Shown: positions 1 to 12,300 of the stretch, one piece after another
Layout: each line of letters starts with the position of its first letter
How positions within the stretch are numbered: the first letter of the stretch is position 1
Assembly (NCBI GenBank): GCA_000149265.1
Contig: CH003357.1
Location: forward strand, 363,446 to 427,445
Reading direction: 5' to 3'
Source: Ciona savignyi
Taxonomy: Eukaryota; Chordata; Ascidiacea; Phlebobranchia; Cionidae
Length of the DNA: 64,000 nucleotides
Position numbers and translations under genes: made by a program
The notes under the pieces: model-generated
What the model was told of the DNA's origin: nothing
What the model saw: only the letters and a program-made list of their open reading frames with translations
Databases searched by the model: none

Positions 1-333
1 TGGCTTTTGTAATTACGAAGTATAGTATTAAGCAATCCAAGCACCCCAAGCGATTCAAGCGCTCCATGCGATCCAAGCTATCCTGTAGTATATAGAGGTA
101 CCGAATTTACATTAGGTATATCAATATTACATACCACATCCTAAAGCCCAAGCATTCTTGTAATTAACATGGCTAAACCCCAAAAAGTTCTCTTTTGTAT
201 AATCCAATCTGTTTCAACTACATTTTACGTTTTGGAGAATTTTACAGCCAGCTGACTTTCTTTATTAATGATGTTCTTCTGTTTTCTGCTAGAATAGGTT
301 TTAATTTTTAAAGTAAGGGTTGAAACGAAAAAG
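1..333. other. Upstream region of BAG6
   Basis: No gene is seen here. Positions of about 33-85 hold a degenerate run of roughly 10-base units (CAATCCAAGC-like). The rest is AT-rich and presumably holds the promoter or 5' untranslated region of the BAG6 gene that starts at 334. I see no clear TATA box. Confidence 0.4.
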
Positions 334-3300
334 ATGTTGAATATAAATGTGAAGACAATGGATTCTCAATCGAGGTTGTTTAATGTACCGGAGTCTGTAA
401 GTTTCTTTATAAAGTATTTTAGCCGTAATTTCAAAATTGATGTATTTTTTTCTATTTCTTCACCTATAAGCTTGACTTTTTATAAGATTGCTTATTTACC
501 TCTTATTAGAAATCATAGTCTCTACCTGTATACTCTAGTTAATCAAGGTTTTTTAATAAAATGGCAGCAGTATACTCTTATCGCAACCTTTGTTTTCATT
601 AGTGTTAGTTGGAGAAATTTTTACCACCCTTGCTTTAATCTTTATCAATTAACTTGTTTCAATATTTATGTGGTCTGTGGCATCAGATCATTTTTATATC
701 CCATTAAACGCGATGTCTCCCTGAATAATTTTATAACCCATCAAATGCATGGTTTTCCTTTGTTCACTATATAACCCATCAAATGCAATGTTTTCCTTAC
801 TTTATTTTTATCACTCATCAAATGCATTTTTTTTCTAGATAACACTAAAGGATTTCAAAGCGAGGATTTCAGGACCAGTTGGCATTCCTGCTGACCAGCA
901 GAGGTTAATATTACAAGGCCGAGTTTTGCAGGATGATTTTATACTCACACAAGGTAGGTACTTACATAGAAAAGATTCTGTATATCAGTAGTTAAGGACA
1001 TAAAATACTACTCTTTTTATTTATAAAATACTACTCTCTTTATTTACTTAATTCACAACAAACATATGTACAGTATACAACTATACATTTGTCCCTAATT
1101 CAGTACCGTAGAGGTTTTACCCACCGACAGAGTATTTTTTGTTTTGCATTGTTTTCTGAAACGGCAGTGTTTCACAAATCCTTAAGGAACCATTTATTTC
1201 CATACCACACCCTTTCATCATAATTCCAAGTAAATTCCCCAACTGCAGAGCACAATGACAAGACACTCCACCTGGTACAACGACTCCCGGTGAGCACAAC
1301 CACTGTAGCTTCCATGTCTACTGAGAGCAACAACCCTCCACCCACTACCACCCAAGCAAATGTCTTTCCTGGTGTCTCTCAATTCCCTGGAGCATCCCAG
1401 TTTGTGAGTAACACATTTATATGACCAATTGTAATACTGTACCGTCTATTGGTTTTTAAAGCCCTCAGGATTTCACTAAATCATTAACACAACTGAGCAG
1501 ATGTTTTAAATTGGAGTGGTATAGTTTTTATGGAAGATTTTAAATATTCTGAAACTTTTGGAAAATTTCTCATTTATTATTCCACTAAACAGTGTTGTGA
1601 ACAAATGTTGTTACAGACCCAGATGATTCAGAATACAGTTGGCAACCTAGGCCAGATGTTGGGTGATGCTGTTTTTGTAAGTGCGATTGTCAATATAATA
1701 TTATGTTGAGTGTAAAGCTACTGATAGTTCGTTTAGCTTCGATCATATTTAACAATTGGTTTGTAAGTGTTGTTTAATTTTGTCAGCTTTTTTCAGAACA
1801 CTGGCATACTTGACTGCTATATCCCGGAACCATGATAGCTCCAGGGCCAAGGAGTAAAGGGCCTTTTATGGCCCAAATTCCAGGTTCTGGGGCTACAGTG
1901 GACCTGCACTTACTAACTTTAACTAATGCAGTGTAATGTAAAGTGCAATTTAACATTTTCATCTGATTATTTAATATTTTATTTGTTACACCAATGCTTT
2001 GCTTAAAAATGGTCTGTAACTGGATGCATAATAGGACTTACTAATCTATGATATACATCAGTACATTTTAGATAAATAAATTTATAATGCATATATTTTT
2101 AAACAGTCAGGCTTTAGGGGTCAGGCAGTTAGGGATGTTTTCACCTAAACATGTTAAAAAAAGTCTGCACTGGGAGTTTAAAAATTTTATGTTGCAACCT
2201 GTAATTCTAATTTAACAACAACATTGTACTTCAGAATGGAAACCCCAGCAACCCCAATGAACCTGGAATGAACTTTCCTACATGTCATTTCAACATTTCA
2301 TCAAGTCCACACCCACACCCACACCCACACCCACACCCACAGCCCCATAACCAAGGGATTTCTCCACAAGCTAGACCTGGTAAATATATCTTTTTAATAA
2401 GTAATTACTGTTTGTTTAAAGTGGTAGCAGTTATTTGTCTTTATTAATTTTAAAACTGATTTGGTGCATATTGTTTAAACTAATAGGTATTTGGTAGATG
2501 CTTGTTGCTCACTACGGATGTTTAACTGTTTAGTGTTTTTTCAAATATTTTTACCTATAATACCATTAAGTTGTTTTCACACTATTCGTCTTAGTTATAA
2601 AAGTCACAAAATCTTTTCAAATTGCTACAGCTTTTTGTGTAATTCAATAGATCATAGGGTTCAGAAAACATTAAATACTTATATAAAAAGGGCTTGGTGA
2701 GTCTTGTAACCAACTAGCTGGTGGATGGTCCAATATGCTATGATTATGCTAACCACCTTCCAATGCAAAATTCCAATTTAAGTATAAATATCGATGCTAA
2801 CTTCACTTCATCCACAGTGATAAGCACACCTCGGCAACAGCTCAGCTCAGCAAACAGGATATTGGATCAAGCCTCACAGATCCTAGATCAACTAGAGGTA
2901 AAAACCTGATCTTTTATTTTCTTGCCAGTTTATGTTTTTAAATTAGTTTTTAAGTTTTGTCAATAGGATATGAACAAACGTAACTATGTTTATTTAATAT
3001 CTAAACTATTTGAACTTTACAATTGAAACAATTGTAAATCAGTACTCTTTAAATGATTATTAATGTATGTCAGTGGTGTAATTGTAGTTCGATGGTTCAT
3101 TTCACCCTTAGTAGTGCTAGCTAAACACCATGATGTTTTACTAATTTAGGCCCAGATATTTCACAATTGGTACCCAGAAACTATTCATTATAAACTTATT
3201 AAAAACCCACCGTTAATAGTATAATTTCTATACGAAGAACATTGATTGGCTGATCTTTTCTAATTACGGTTTAAAAAAAAGGGTAACATACATAGCATGG

Positions 3301-6300
3301 CCCAAAGTATAATATTTGTGCAGTGGCTGTACAAAGAATGTTGGCATTGTGTCGTCGATTCTACTTGTCTCATTATTTAAACATCTGTCATTACACACAG
3401 AGCATCAACACAACAAGTGAAACTGATGTCTCTGAAAACCAGGACGGGGTTTTTGCAGGTGCTGTGATTTTTATGCTTTGGATATGATATCCTATTTCAT
3501 TGTTTGTGGGCTATATTTTGAAAATACTGAGTTGTCATGCACTGTGAATATGCCTAAGAGGCACTCCGCACTCATCATTAATGCATAAGTAAAATCCTGT
3601 TGGGGGTCATTTTTCGAACTCAAAATGTGGTGTGTTTTGCTCAAACTAGCTTGCATTTCGTGTTTTTATATCTGCATATATGCAAAGTAAATTTTATTTA
3701 TTATAGTTTTTATAACCGTTTAACTTAAAACTAGCTTTTATTAGTACAGTGGGGATTGATATCAAAATATTATTCATTTAATGTGCATTGCCATATATCC
3801 GTTATGTATATATTTACTATTACTATGATACCAAAATCAGACTTTTTTTATGAACAATGCGTAACAAAGGTTAATCAACATTCGAATGATTGTTTACATG
3901 TATTAACAATCGTAAAATCCATAAGTGATTATTACTATTTAGTTAACAATAAAACAGGAATATTTCTTAATTTTAAGCTACCGGTACCTAAATTTGAATA
4001 TGAATTGACCTTTAAAATAAAATTTGCATATTATTTCACAAGCTCGTATAAAAAGCAAAGTTAGTCTGATAACGTTACATTTCCTCCTGTAAAAATGCCG
4101 TATTAAAATATTATTATACAGCTATAATGGTCATTTGTCAGACTAACGTTTGCCAATCAATGTTTAAACAGTTGTTTCTGTATTTGTGATTATTTCTAGA
4201 CTTTGTTTATAAACTTTGTATAAACATTAAACTTGAATTAAACCGTTTTTCGCACCATTAAAAATTTGGGTGCTAATAAATGCACTGATTTTCCCTTTAG
4301 TTTTTAAACCAAAGTTTGGTTAATTTTAAAATTTTAATACAGAGTAGCAGGGTCCGATAAAGTCGGGAATCCGGGAACGCGGTTCCCGTACGGTCAGTCG
4401 GTCCGCGGTACGGCTTTGATCCGCCGAAAAAAAACGCAAAGTTTTCATTTATTTTTTACGCCGATTAACTTGTGCGCGACCTGCGCTAAACCACACAACA
4501 TACTAATTGTAATTATATCTTAACTTAGGCTTTAAGGTCAGATTTTTTATTCAACGGTAGTTGAAAGAGTACAGAACGCTGCAAATAAACGCCTATCTTT
4601 GTTCGAAAACTTATCGATTGCTGTTGTTTCTGCATGTTGGAACTGTTTACCGTTTTTTCGTTTGATTGTATTTTAGCCTATATATAACTTACAAATACAA
4701 TCGATTATTCAAAATCTGTTGACATTTGCTAAATATTATAATTTAAGATTAACACATTTACAGTCCTCGAAATCCCCCACGGCAAAAACAAATTTATTTC
4801 AACACTTTTCTTGATCAATAAAACAATTAAGAGGCAAGTCGTCATCTACTGTATTATCAAATGCGTTTGGTATTTGACTACTAATTAGCGTTAATAATCG
4901 TTTTTTTTTTCGATGAAAAGTCGCTAGCCTATCTAAAATGTTGAAGAATAGCATGGTATTAAAACAATGGTCCGAAAAAAGGAAGCATAGTTTTTTATAA
5001 CGTCTAAGTTACACTTTAATTAGTAAAAGCAACGACAAATAAAACGCTAATTCCACCTACTACAATAAAATGGCGTTTTGATAACATAAAATATTGCATC
5101 ATTAGGCTTAAAATCTGGTCAATACAACGAATTGCTTTTAACATTATTTTGGTTTCCTATATTTCTACGCCGATTAGCAAACGTAGACTATTCCTAAAGT
5201 ATCAATTAATCAAGCTGAAAAAGAACGCGGAATGTATGCTCACGATGAAAACAATTTAAAAATATACAGTATTGCATAAAACAACCAAAACCGTTGAGGT
5301 TATCACTGGATATTCTGGTGAGAATTCACGATTTAGCAATTTCTGAATATCGTGTTACATATGGGTACTACATTTTCTAGATTTAAAAAAAATTAAAATA
5401 TAAAGAAAATAGTTTCAAAGCGCAAAGCGGAAGTTTTATCAAGTTTTTATCAAATTACAACGTTCCAACACAAAACTCGAACCTTAAATTTTAATTACGC
5501 CAGCAGCCAGCTGTCAATCAAATCTCCGAGAGACTACGTCGCTTTGATCCTAGCACCCCGATTTGCTGAGTTGACAATTCGGCAAATTTATTTAGATAAA
5601 TATATGGAGCGCGTGTCTCGCAATCGCATGTATTTCCTCATTCGGTATTATTGTATTTTGTTCTTTTAAACTGTAGGCCTATAATTTTCGAATTATCCAT
5701 TCCAAACCAAATAGACGGTGTTCACTATTCTAACATTGACGTTGGATTCAGGATTTAGGTATTACTCAGTGGTAAGCGAGGTGGTCCAAAGACGCCAAAT
5801 AATCTATTTATAGTTTATTACACGCATCGCCGCACTCGATATCGAAAAGACGCGGTTCGGTCTAATTAATTTTAATGTCACCGTTAGTGTGTCGTATCTG
5901 ACTTTAAAGCCGCGCAAAGTTAAAATAACAATCCTACACGCGTGGGAATATGCCAGGGCTAGTTTTTATTGTTGATTTTTGTCACGGTACGGTTCTTAGT
6001 CAAAAAAGATCGGTTCCAGTACGGCCAGAATTTTTATCGGGCCCTGCAGAGTAGTTGGTAAAATTCAGGACCGCAGTAATAAAATACATCCGCTCATGAC
6101 CTTGCCGTTTTTTTGTGGTTCTGTGTAGTAAACAATTGTATAAATATAAAGAATACTGTATTTTCTTAGTAGTTTGCCCATTTTTATTATTTTGGTTGGC
6201 AATGTTTTCTAAAATTTATGCGATTTTGTTGAAGCATTTTAGAGTAAAACAAATGCAAATGATAGGTGGTTTAAATTAGCAAACTTTTGTCCCAGGGTGC

Positions 6301-9300
6301 TACTGATTAAGCAGTCCTGACTGACCAAAGTTCTGATCTGAATCCAAACAAAGGCCAACTCTTCATCTAGGAGTATAATAAATACATTGCTTAGTGTATT
6401 AGCATTAAAAGTTTTACTGTGGAAGTTTTCTACCATATACTAATAATAAAAACCTTAATTTCCCACCCATTTGACTGGCAGTATAAATACATAGCCTTAT
6501 AATTTTTTTAGCCCCAGTAAACAATGACAATGGGCCAGATGTTGAGCAGACCAACGATACAGATGTCGGAAACACTGATGGAACAAGTCAAGCTGGAAAC
6601 ACTGCTACCGGCACAGCACCACGACCCAGCTGTGCCAAGTAAGCGTTATCATGACTGGTTGAATAATTGTCGTTTGTAGCCTGTATTATTATGGGTGAAA
6701 TATCTTAATTAAAAGATGTATCTGCATTTTCATTTATAGTATGAGATAAACTATTGATAAAATTAAAAATATGTAACCATGTAATTACTGAAGCTTGGAA
6801 TTCTAGCTATCTTACTAATATCGATTATTGAGACCAACATGGATATCTTCTATAACTACTGTGTACACAGCCACCCATCCCTACAAGAACTGGGGGCCAC
6901 TTTTACCAGGATGATTGAAGCACAGCGTAGATTGGAACCGTTCCAGACCAAGATTGCCGCTTTCTTTAACGAAGACCCAGCTTTCACTAGCACCAATGTA
7001 AGCGTTACTGCACTTGGCAGTTAACAGATATTGCATGATTTTTTTTAATTGGGTTTTTAAAGTTGCTTTTGTATAATCAAGGGGCTGTAGCACATTTTTT
7101 TGTTTATTGCATATGACTCGGATTGTAGTTTTTACCTTTTCTGGTTTTAAAAGAAGTCTCCATCAATCATTAACGGAATCTATAATACTATTTTGTAATG
7201 TGAACACAACTAAATTTCTCTGTAGTATTGAATTGGGAAGAAACTTATAGTCTAGCTGCTAGACTCCAGCAGGTTTTGCCCATTGGTTGTAGCCCACATC
7301 CCCTTTAATACATTTCTCTTGATTTGAATTTCTATTAGAGACTTTAAATATTGATACAAATCCCACCAACAGAGCGCAGAGTACCGCACTACTGCAAGAT
7401 TACTCAAGCTCACTCTGCAAGGCCAACAAATGTTGTCTCGTGTGCAGCAGATGCTCTCTCATGTAGCAATACCCCTGGGGAACACCCCACCCCGTGTTAT
7501 GCTGGTCCGTGCCCAACCGGGGCCGGTACGGGTTCACCCACCCACTAGTGGTAAGTAATGCCGGACATAGTAGGAGCTGATTTAATAAAATAATTCCACA
7601 TTACTAAGAAATACCACATATAAATAAACTTCATTGGCCATCATATTAAACATTAGTTAAAAACCAATCAGCGGATCTATTTTTTTATTTTTAGCAGTTC
7701 TTCTTAGAAAACAAGTTTGTTTGTTTTAAAACCCTATCAAATATCTAATTTGCTCCAAGGTTAATATTTCGCTGTAGTGTTTTTGTTTTTGTTTTTAGAT
7801 TAAAATGATCAGTAGAATCGTTTTTATAGATTGCCAATTTTTTTATCAATTTATTCAACAGGCGGTAGGTCTCGGATAGTGACCGGAGCCCCCAATCACC
7901 CGATACCCAACCAAGCAAGGTTCATGCCCCACTCCGCTCACACCACAGTCATGCGAGCAAGGCTCCCCAACATGCCCAACATAAACCGGCCGCTGCACAA
8001 CCCTCCATTCCCCCAAATGCCGCAGCTGAATACAGCTGGACAACCCGTGAGACATTTGTTAATGCTTAGTATAATACTGACTGCTTTACTCTCCCTGTGT
8101 TGGGTATGGACTGTAGTTACAACCATGCACGGCAGCCGTTTGTTCTTGTACTCGTAACATGGCATAAACCTGCTTTTTTTTGTTTAATCCAATCCAATGT
8201 TAATGACGCATGCTTGAAAAACAACGATATATATTTTACACTTGCATAACCCATGAATTTTTCAAAAAATGATTTTTTTTAAATTCATCCAGCTTTAAAA
8301 AAAGATTTTTTAAGGTATTTTTCTTTTTCCACTTAGGCTGAAAAGCCCCTTCCATTAGTTCTGAGCCGCTCTTTTTGCACACTTTTTTCTAGGCTCTAAA
8401 TATTGTCTTAAATAATTCGAAAAATGTTCATTTTCGTTGTAATCAAACCATAAATTAAACTTTAACAGTAAAAATTCAAAACAAACATTATTTCCACAGA
8501 GACCGCGGATGCATCAATTTCAATTTGTGTGAGTCGACATTTCAACATTTTCTTATAATCGTTGAAACTGCAACGGAAGTTTAATTTGTATTTTTTTTTA
8601 GAAGTTACTTCTCTCTCTTTAACCAATGTATTTGCATAAATTGTGGGTTGGAGAAAATCCACTGATACATTCAGCTTTTCCTATTTATTGTACATTAACC
8701 GAAATTGCATTAAATGCAACCTACCTTATCACAGGTACCCAGGAAATGCCCCTCAACAGAGCACTTCCTCACGCAACCAAACCAAACCCACCCGACGTAC
8801 CAGCGCAGTGGTACTGGGGCAGCTACCCAGTTCACAATCACCCCCTCCACAATACACAGTACAGGTAAGCCTAACTAAAGCTGGGCAAAATTACGAAATT
8901 TTGTTCAGTTACGTAATTACGGACGTCGGAATTATGTTACGTAAGTCCAATCAAAATTACATATTTAAGCATCTCTCCATAATTATTCAAACGGGATGAA
9001 TGTCGTTGTAAATATACTTTTGAGAAATTCCTTGTTTTAGTCTTAGCAAATTAAGTTTGTTTTTTATTTTTGTTTAAGTAAAATAGTTCGAATCACCGAT
9101 GGAAATAATCCAAATCGCGGTAAATACATGTGATCTTGGAGATTAAGGCAAAGACATCACAATCTGCGATTTGTTTACTTGTGTCAGTGTTTGTTTCAAT
9201 CAAGACAAATGAACCAGTTTTAATAATTTTTGGGTTGTTTGTTTAAATAACGGTGACGTCATAAAAATTACGGAATTACGTAACTGAGCCAGCGTAATTC

Positions 9301-12300
9301 TGTAATACAACTATGATCTTACGCCCAGCTTTAAGCATAACCAGTTAAACTGTAACTGATGAAAACCCCAACATTTGGGGTATCAGTAACAAATATTCCC
9401 TAACTATACAACGAACAGATGAACGCCACCATCCAACCACAAATCCAAATCACCATGGACCCCAATGCTCAAATGCCCACGACCACCGCCGCAAATCAAC
9501 CCACAGCTCGTAATACAACATCAACCACCACCAATTCAACAACGAATCAACAAAATGGTGTAAGTATATAGTTGATGATTTTCACTGTTCTTCAGCTGCA
9601 GGGTTTATAAATAGTAGAATCTACCCTTCTACTTAACTCTTTCCCTCCCAACTCGCCATATATGGTGAGTTGGTGGGAAAACATGGTATCCCGCCTGTAC
9701 ATAAATGGTTACAAATCTAAAAAACGATTTCTCCGCAATGCGTAATGGTAGAGACATCAGCTATGGCTCATTCGATCAAGGAAACCCTATATTTTATTCT
9801 CTGTGATTATCGTGGAGAAATATTAAAAATGCGAGGAGTGATAGCCTTTCTTTTTCAAGGCTTCGCCTCTTATTTCTATCGATTTTACACGAATTTACAC
9901 GTGACTAACTCAGCTCAGATAGGACGTCGTGTTAACTTGCGGAGAAGCTCTTTTTGTCAAGCAAGTCTTTCTTTACATCCTCTGTGAATTTCGTGCCATT
10001 GAGATAAAAAGGAGAGCGTTGGTGACGTTTTCGCAGCAGGCGGTTATGCTTCGTGTTCACCAAAGCATGAATCCAGCTGGGCCTGCTGAGCGCACGATAA
10101 AGAAAAAGGCGGCGAGACTAGCTAGTTACGGTGTGCCCTGCTTTGAAGAATATTGGATATAGTATGCTTTTGTTTGTTTGCTTTTGTATGCCCTTTTTAC
10201 ACTTCCTTTACTGTTCTTTTTTATACTTTTTACTACTTTTAGTTCTACAAAACTAAAAACTTTAATGCGTTTTTTGGTTCAAATTTTCATAATATAGTTA
10301 GAATAAAGGGAAAATTCAATTAGGAATAGTAAAAAAACTACTGAAGATACAAACACAGTTTAAATTTTCCTGAGTACAAAAACTATTAGACAATCTACAT
10401 TCCAATTTTCATATCATTTGGGCATACCAATAATTAGTGAGTATTTCGTTTGTCAGTGCACCTCAAAATTTTCAAAGTCGAGCAGAATGTTCTTTACATA
10501 AAAAGTGGTGTTCACTAAAGTTTACATAATATATTCTTTATTGGAGGTGGATTCTAGGTGTGCGGTTTGTTTAAAAGAGGGATAAATTATCTTTCCAACC
10601 ATACTAAATATTAAATCATAGCATAAATTTGTGAAAAACTGTGCTAATTTGAAAATGACCAAAAATTGTAAAAAACACTGCGGGACAGCATGTTTAAATT
10701 AATGCATTTGGCCGGGAGTGAAAGAGTTAAGACTTACTGTTGTACAGAAAATCACATTTTGTCTATATTTTCCTACATAGTTCAAGATTTTGCTTAATGA
10801 TGTAGTTATTTTAAAAGACAACTTGTCGAGCTTGGTTTTATTAATAGGTGAATATATGTATGCTTGAAAATTTAAAATCTAAAGATTGTCTTTTGTTGGT
10901 AAAATAGGTTTCTTGTTATTAACACTGCAGAAGTAAAAATCCCACTTTCGTACAGCACGGATATTATCACTGATAATTTGCAGGTGCATGTGGTTGAAAT
11001 GAACATCCATGATTCAAACCTACCCACAATGAATGGACAACTTCCTAATATACCAGGTCTGTAGCTTATAACATGTCTTGTGAAAATACCACGTAACACC
11101 ACTATATAACCATACTATATAGGCTACCACCTGAGTAGGATAGGATATCATGTTTATCCCTGTGAGTAGAAAAACCAATAGGATTTACACACTGGCAATC
11201 GTCAGATCACCTCGCGTCCACCGTCAGGAGCTATTACAGTGTGTTGTGTATGATACACACGTTCCCCAGGACACAACCAACTTTTTAGTGACCAATTTCA
11301 AACCTGTATTGCTTTGGCGAAAAGGCGACGAACTAACCCACTGAGCTGATCGGCCAGACTAACCTGATATCACCCCCAGGAGTGCCTCACGACATGCTCA
11401 CCAATATCTTCCAAAGTGTTGCGCAGCAGGTACAGCAACAGGTGCAGCAGCAAGCTGGGGGCGACATGTCTGACGGGGGTGTTGGCGGGGGCCATGGGAT
11501 GCTGGTGGTTCAGGGGCCACCTGGGGGACCGGTAAGCCAATTATTTATTGGGGGATTATAATTTTCGTTTTGAGATGTTTTGGATCGTAGCTCCACATGG
11601 ATTAGTGTTAAAATCCTCATAAGATCAGACTTATTTATTATTTGTCCAACACCTGGTTATCGTTTGGTAGAGTGCTTGATCACCGACCTTAAGGTTGTGT
11701 GGTCAAACCACCCAGGCACTCGATGGGCACTTGACATACATTTTTTTCTCTTTTGTAATCTATAATTTGTTTAAAATCAACAGTCTCTCTACAACTATAA
11801 CCCCACTTCTCTGTACTTATACTTTGGGTAAATTTGTTACAGGTATTACAACTTTTTATAGGTGTTACAACTTCCTATAGTTCTAAAATCAAAGCTTGCT
11901 ATTTTGTGACTTTCTCATCAATTTTCAGTTCTCAATGGTTATAAAAATAAAAGTTATCCTTTCTACCAATCACTTTTTATTATAAACAAATTTTTACAAC
12001 ATTATCTTATATCGCTGAATGCTGATCATAGATTGACTTAACCACTACATCCCGAATCCCTTTTACCTCCGGGCGCTGGAGTAACATGCCTTACATGGCC
12101 TACATTTCTGGTGCCAGTCTACCATGGACCCACCCCTACTATTGTATTGCGTTGTACTGATCATATGATGGTTTCAGAATCAGGTCCAAGATGACATCTC
12201 CAATATTTTGGGACAAGGGATGTTTGGCGCAATCAACCAGCATATGCAGGGTGGGTGCCATACTGTGTTGATATTTCTTACATTAATAGGACAAGTCCTT

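Noticed and set aside
1797..1910. GC-rich foldback-like stretch in BAG6 intron 4
   Set aside because: The inverted arms (CCCGGAACC and GGTTCTGGGG) match only in part and no target duplication was found, so a transposon call is not supported.
2721..2817. Upstream extension of BAG6 exon 6
   Set aside because: The frame is open, but no acceptor gives the right phase further upstream, while the acceptor at 2817 joins in phase. The extension does not look like BAG6.
8735..8759. Alternative start of BAG6 exon 12 at the strong acceptor ending 8734
   Set aside because: It joins out of phase with exon 11 and would lead to a stop in exon 13. The acceptor at 8759 keeps phase. I kept this as a doubt in the annotation.
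9745..10162. Two overlapping frames of about 80 codons as host genes
   Set aside because: They lie wholly inside a piggyBac-like element in a BAG6 intron and have no known family resemblance.
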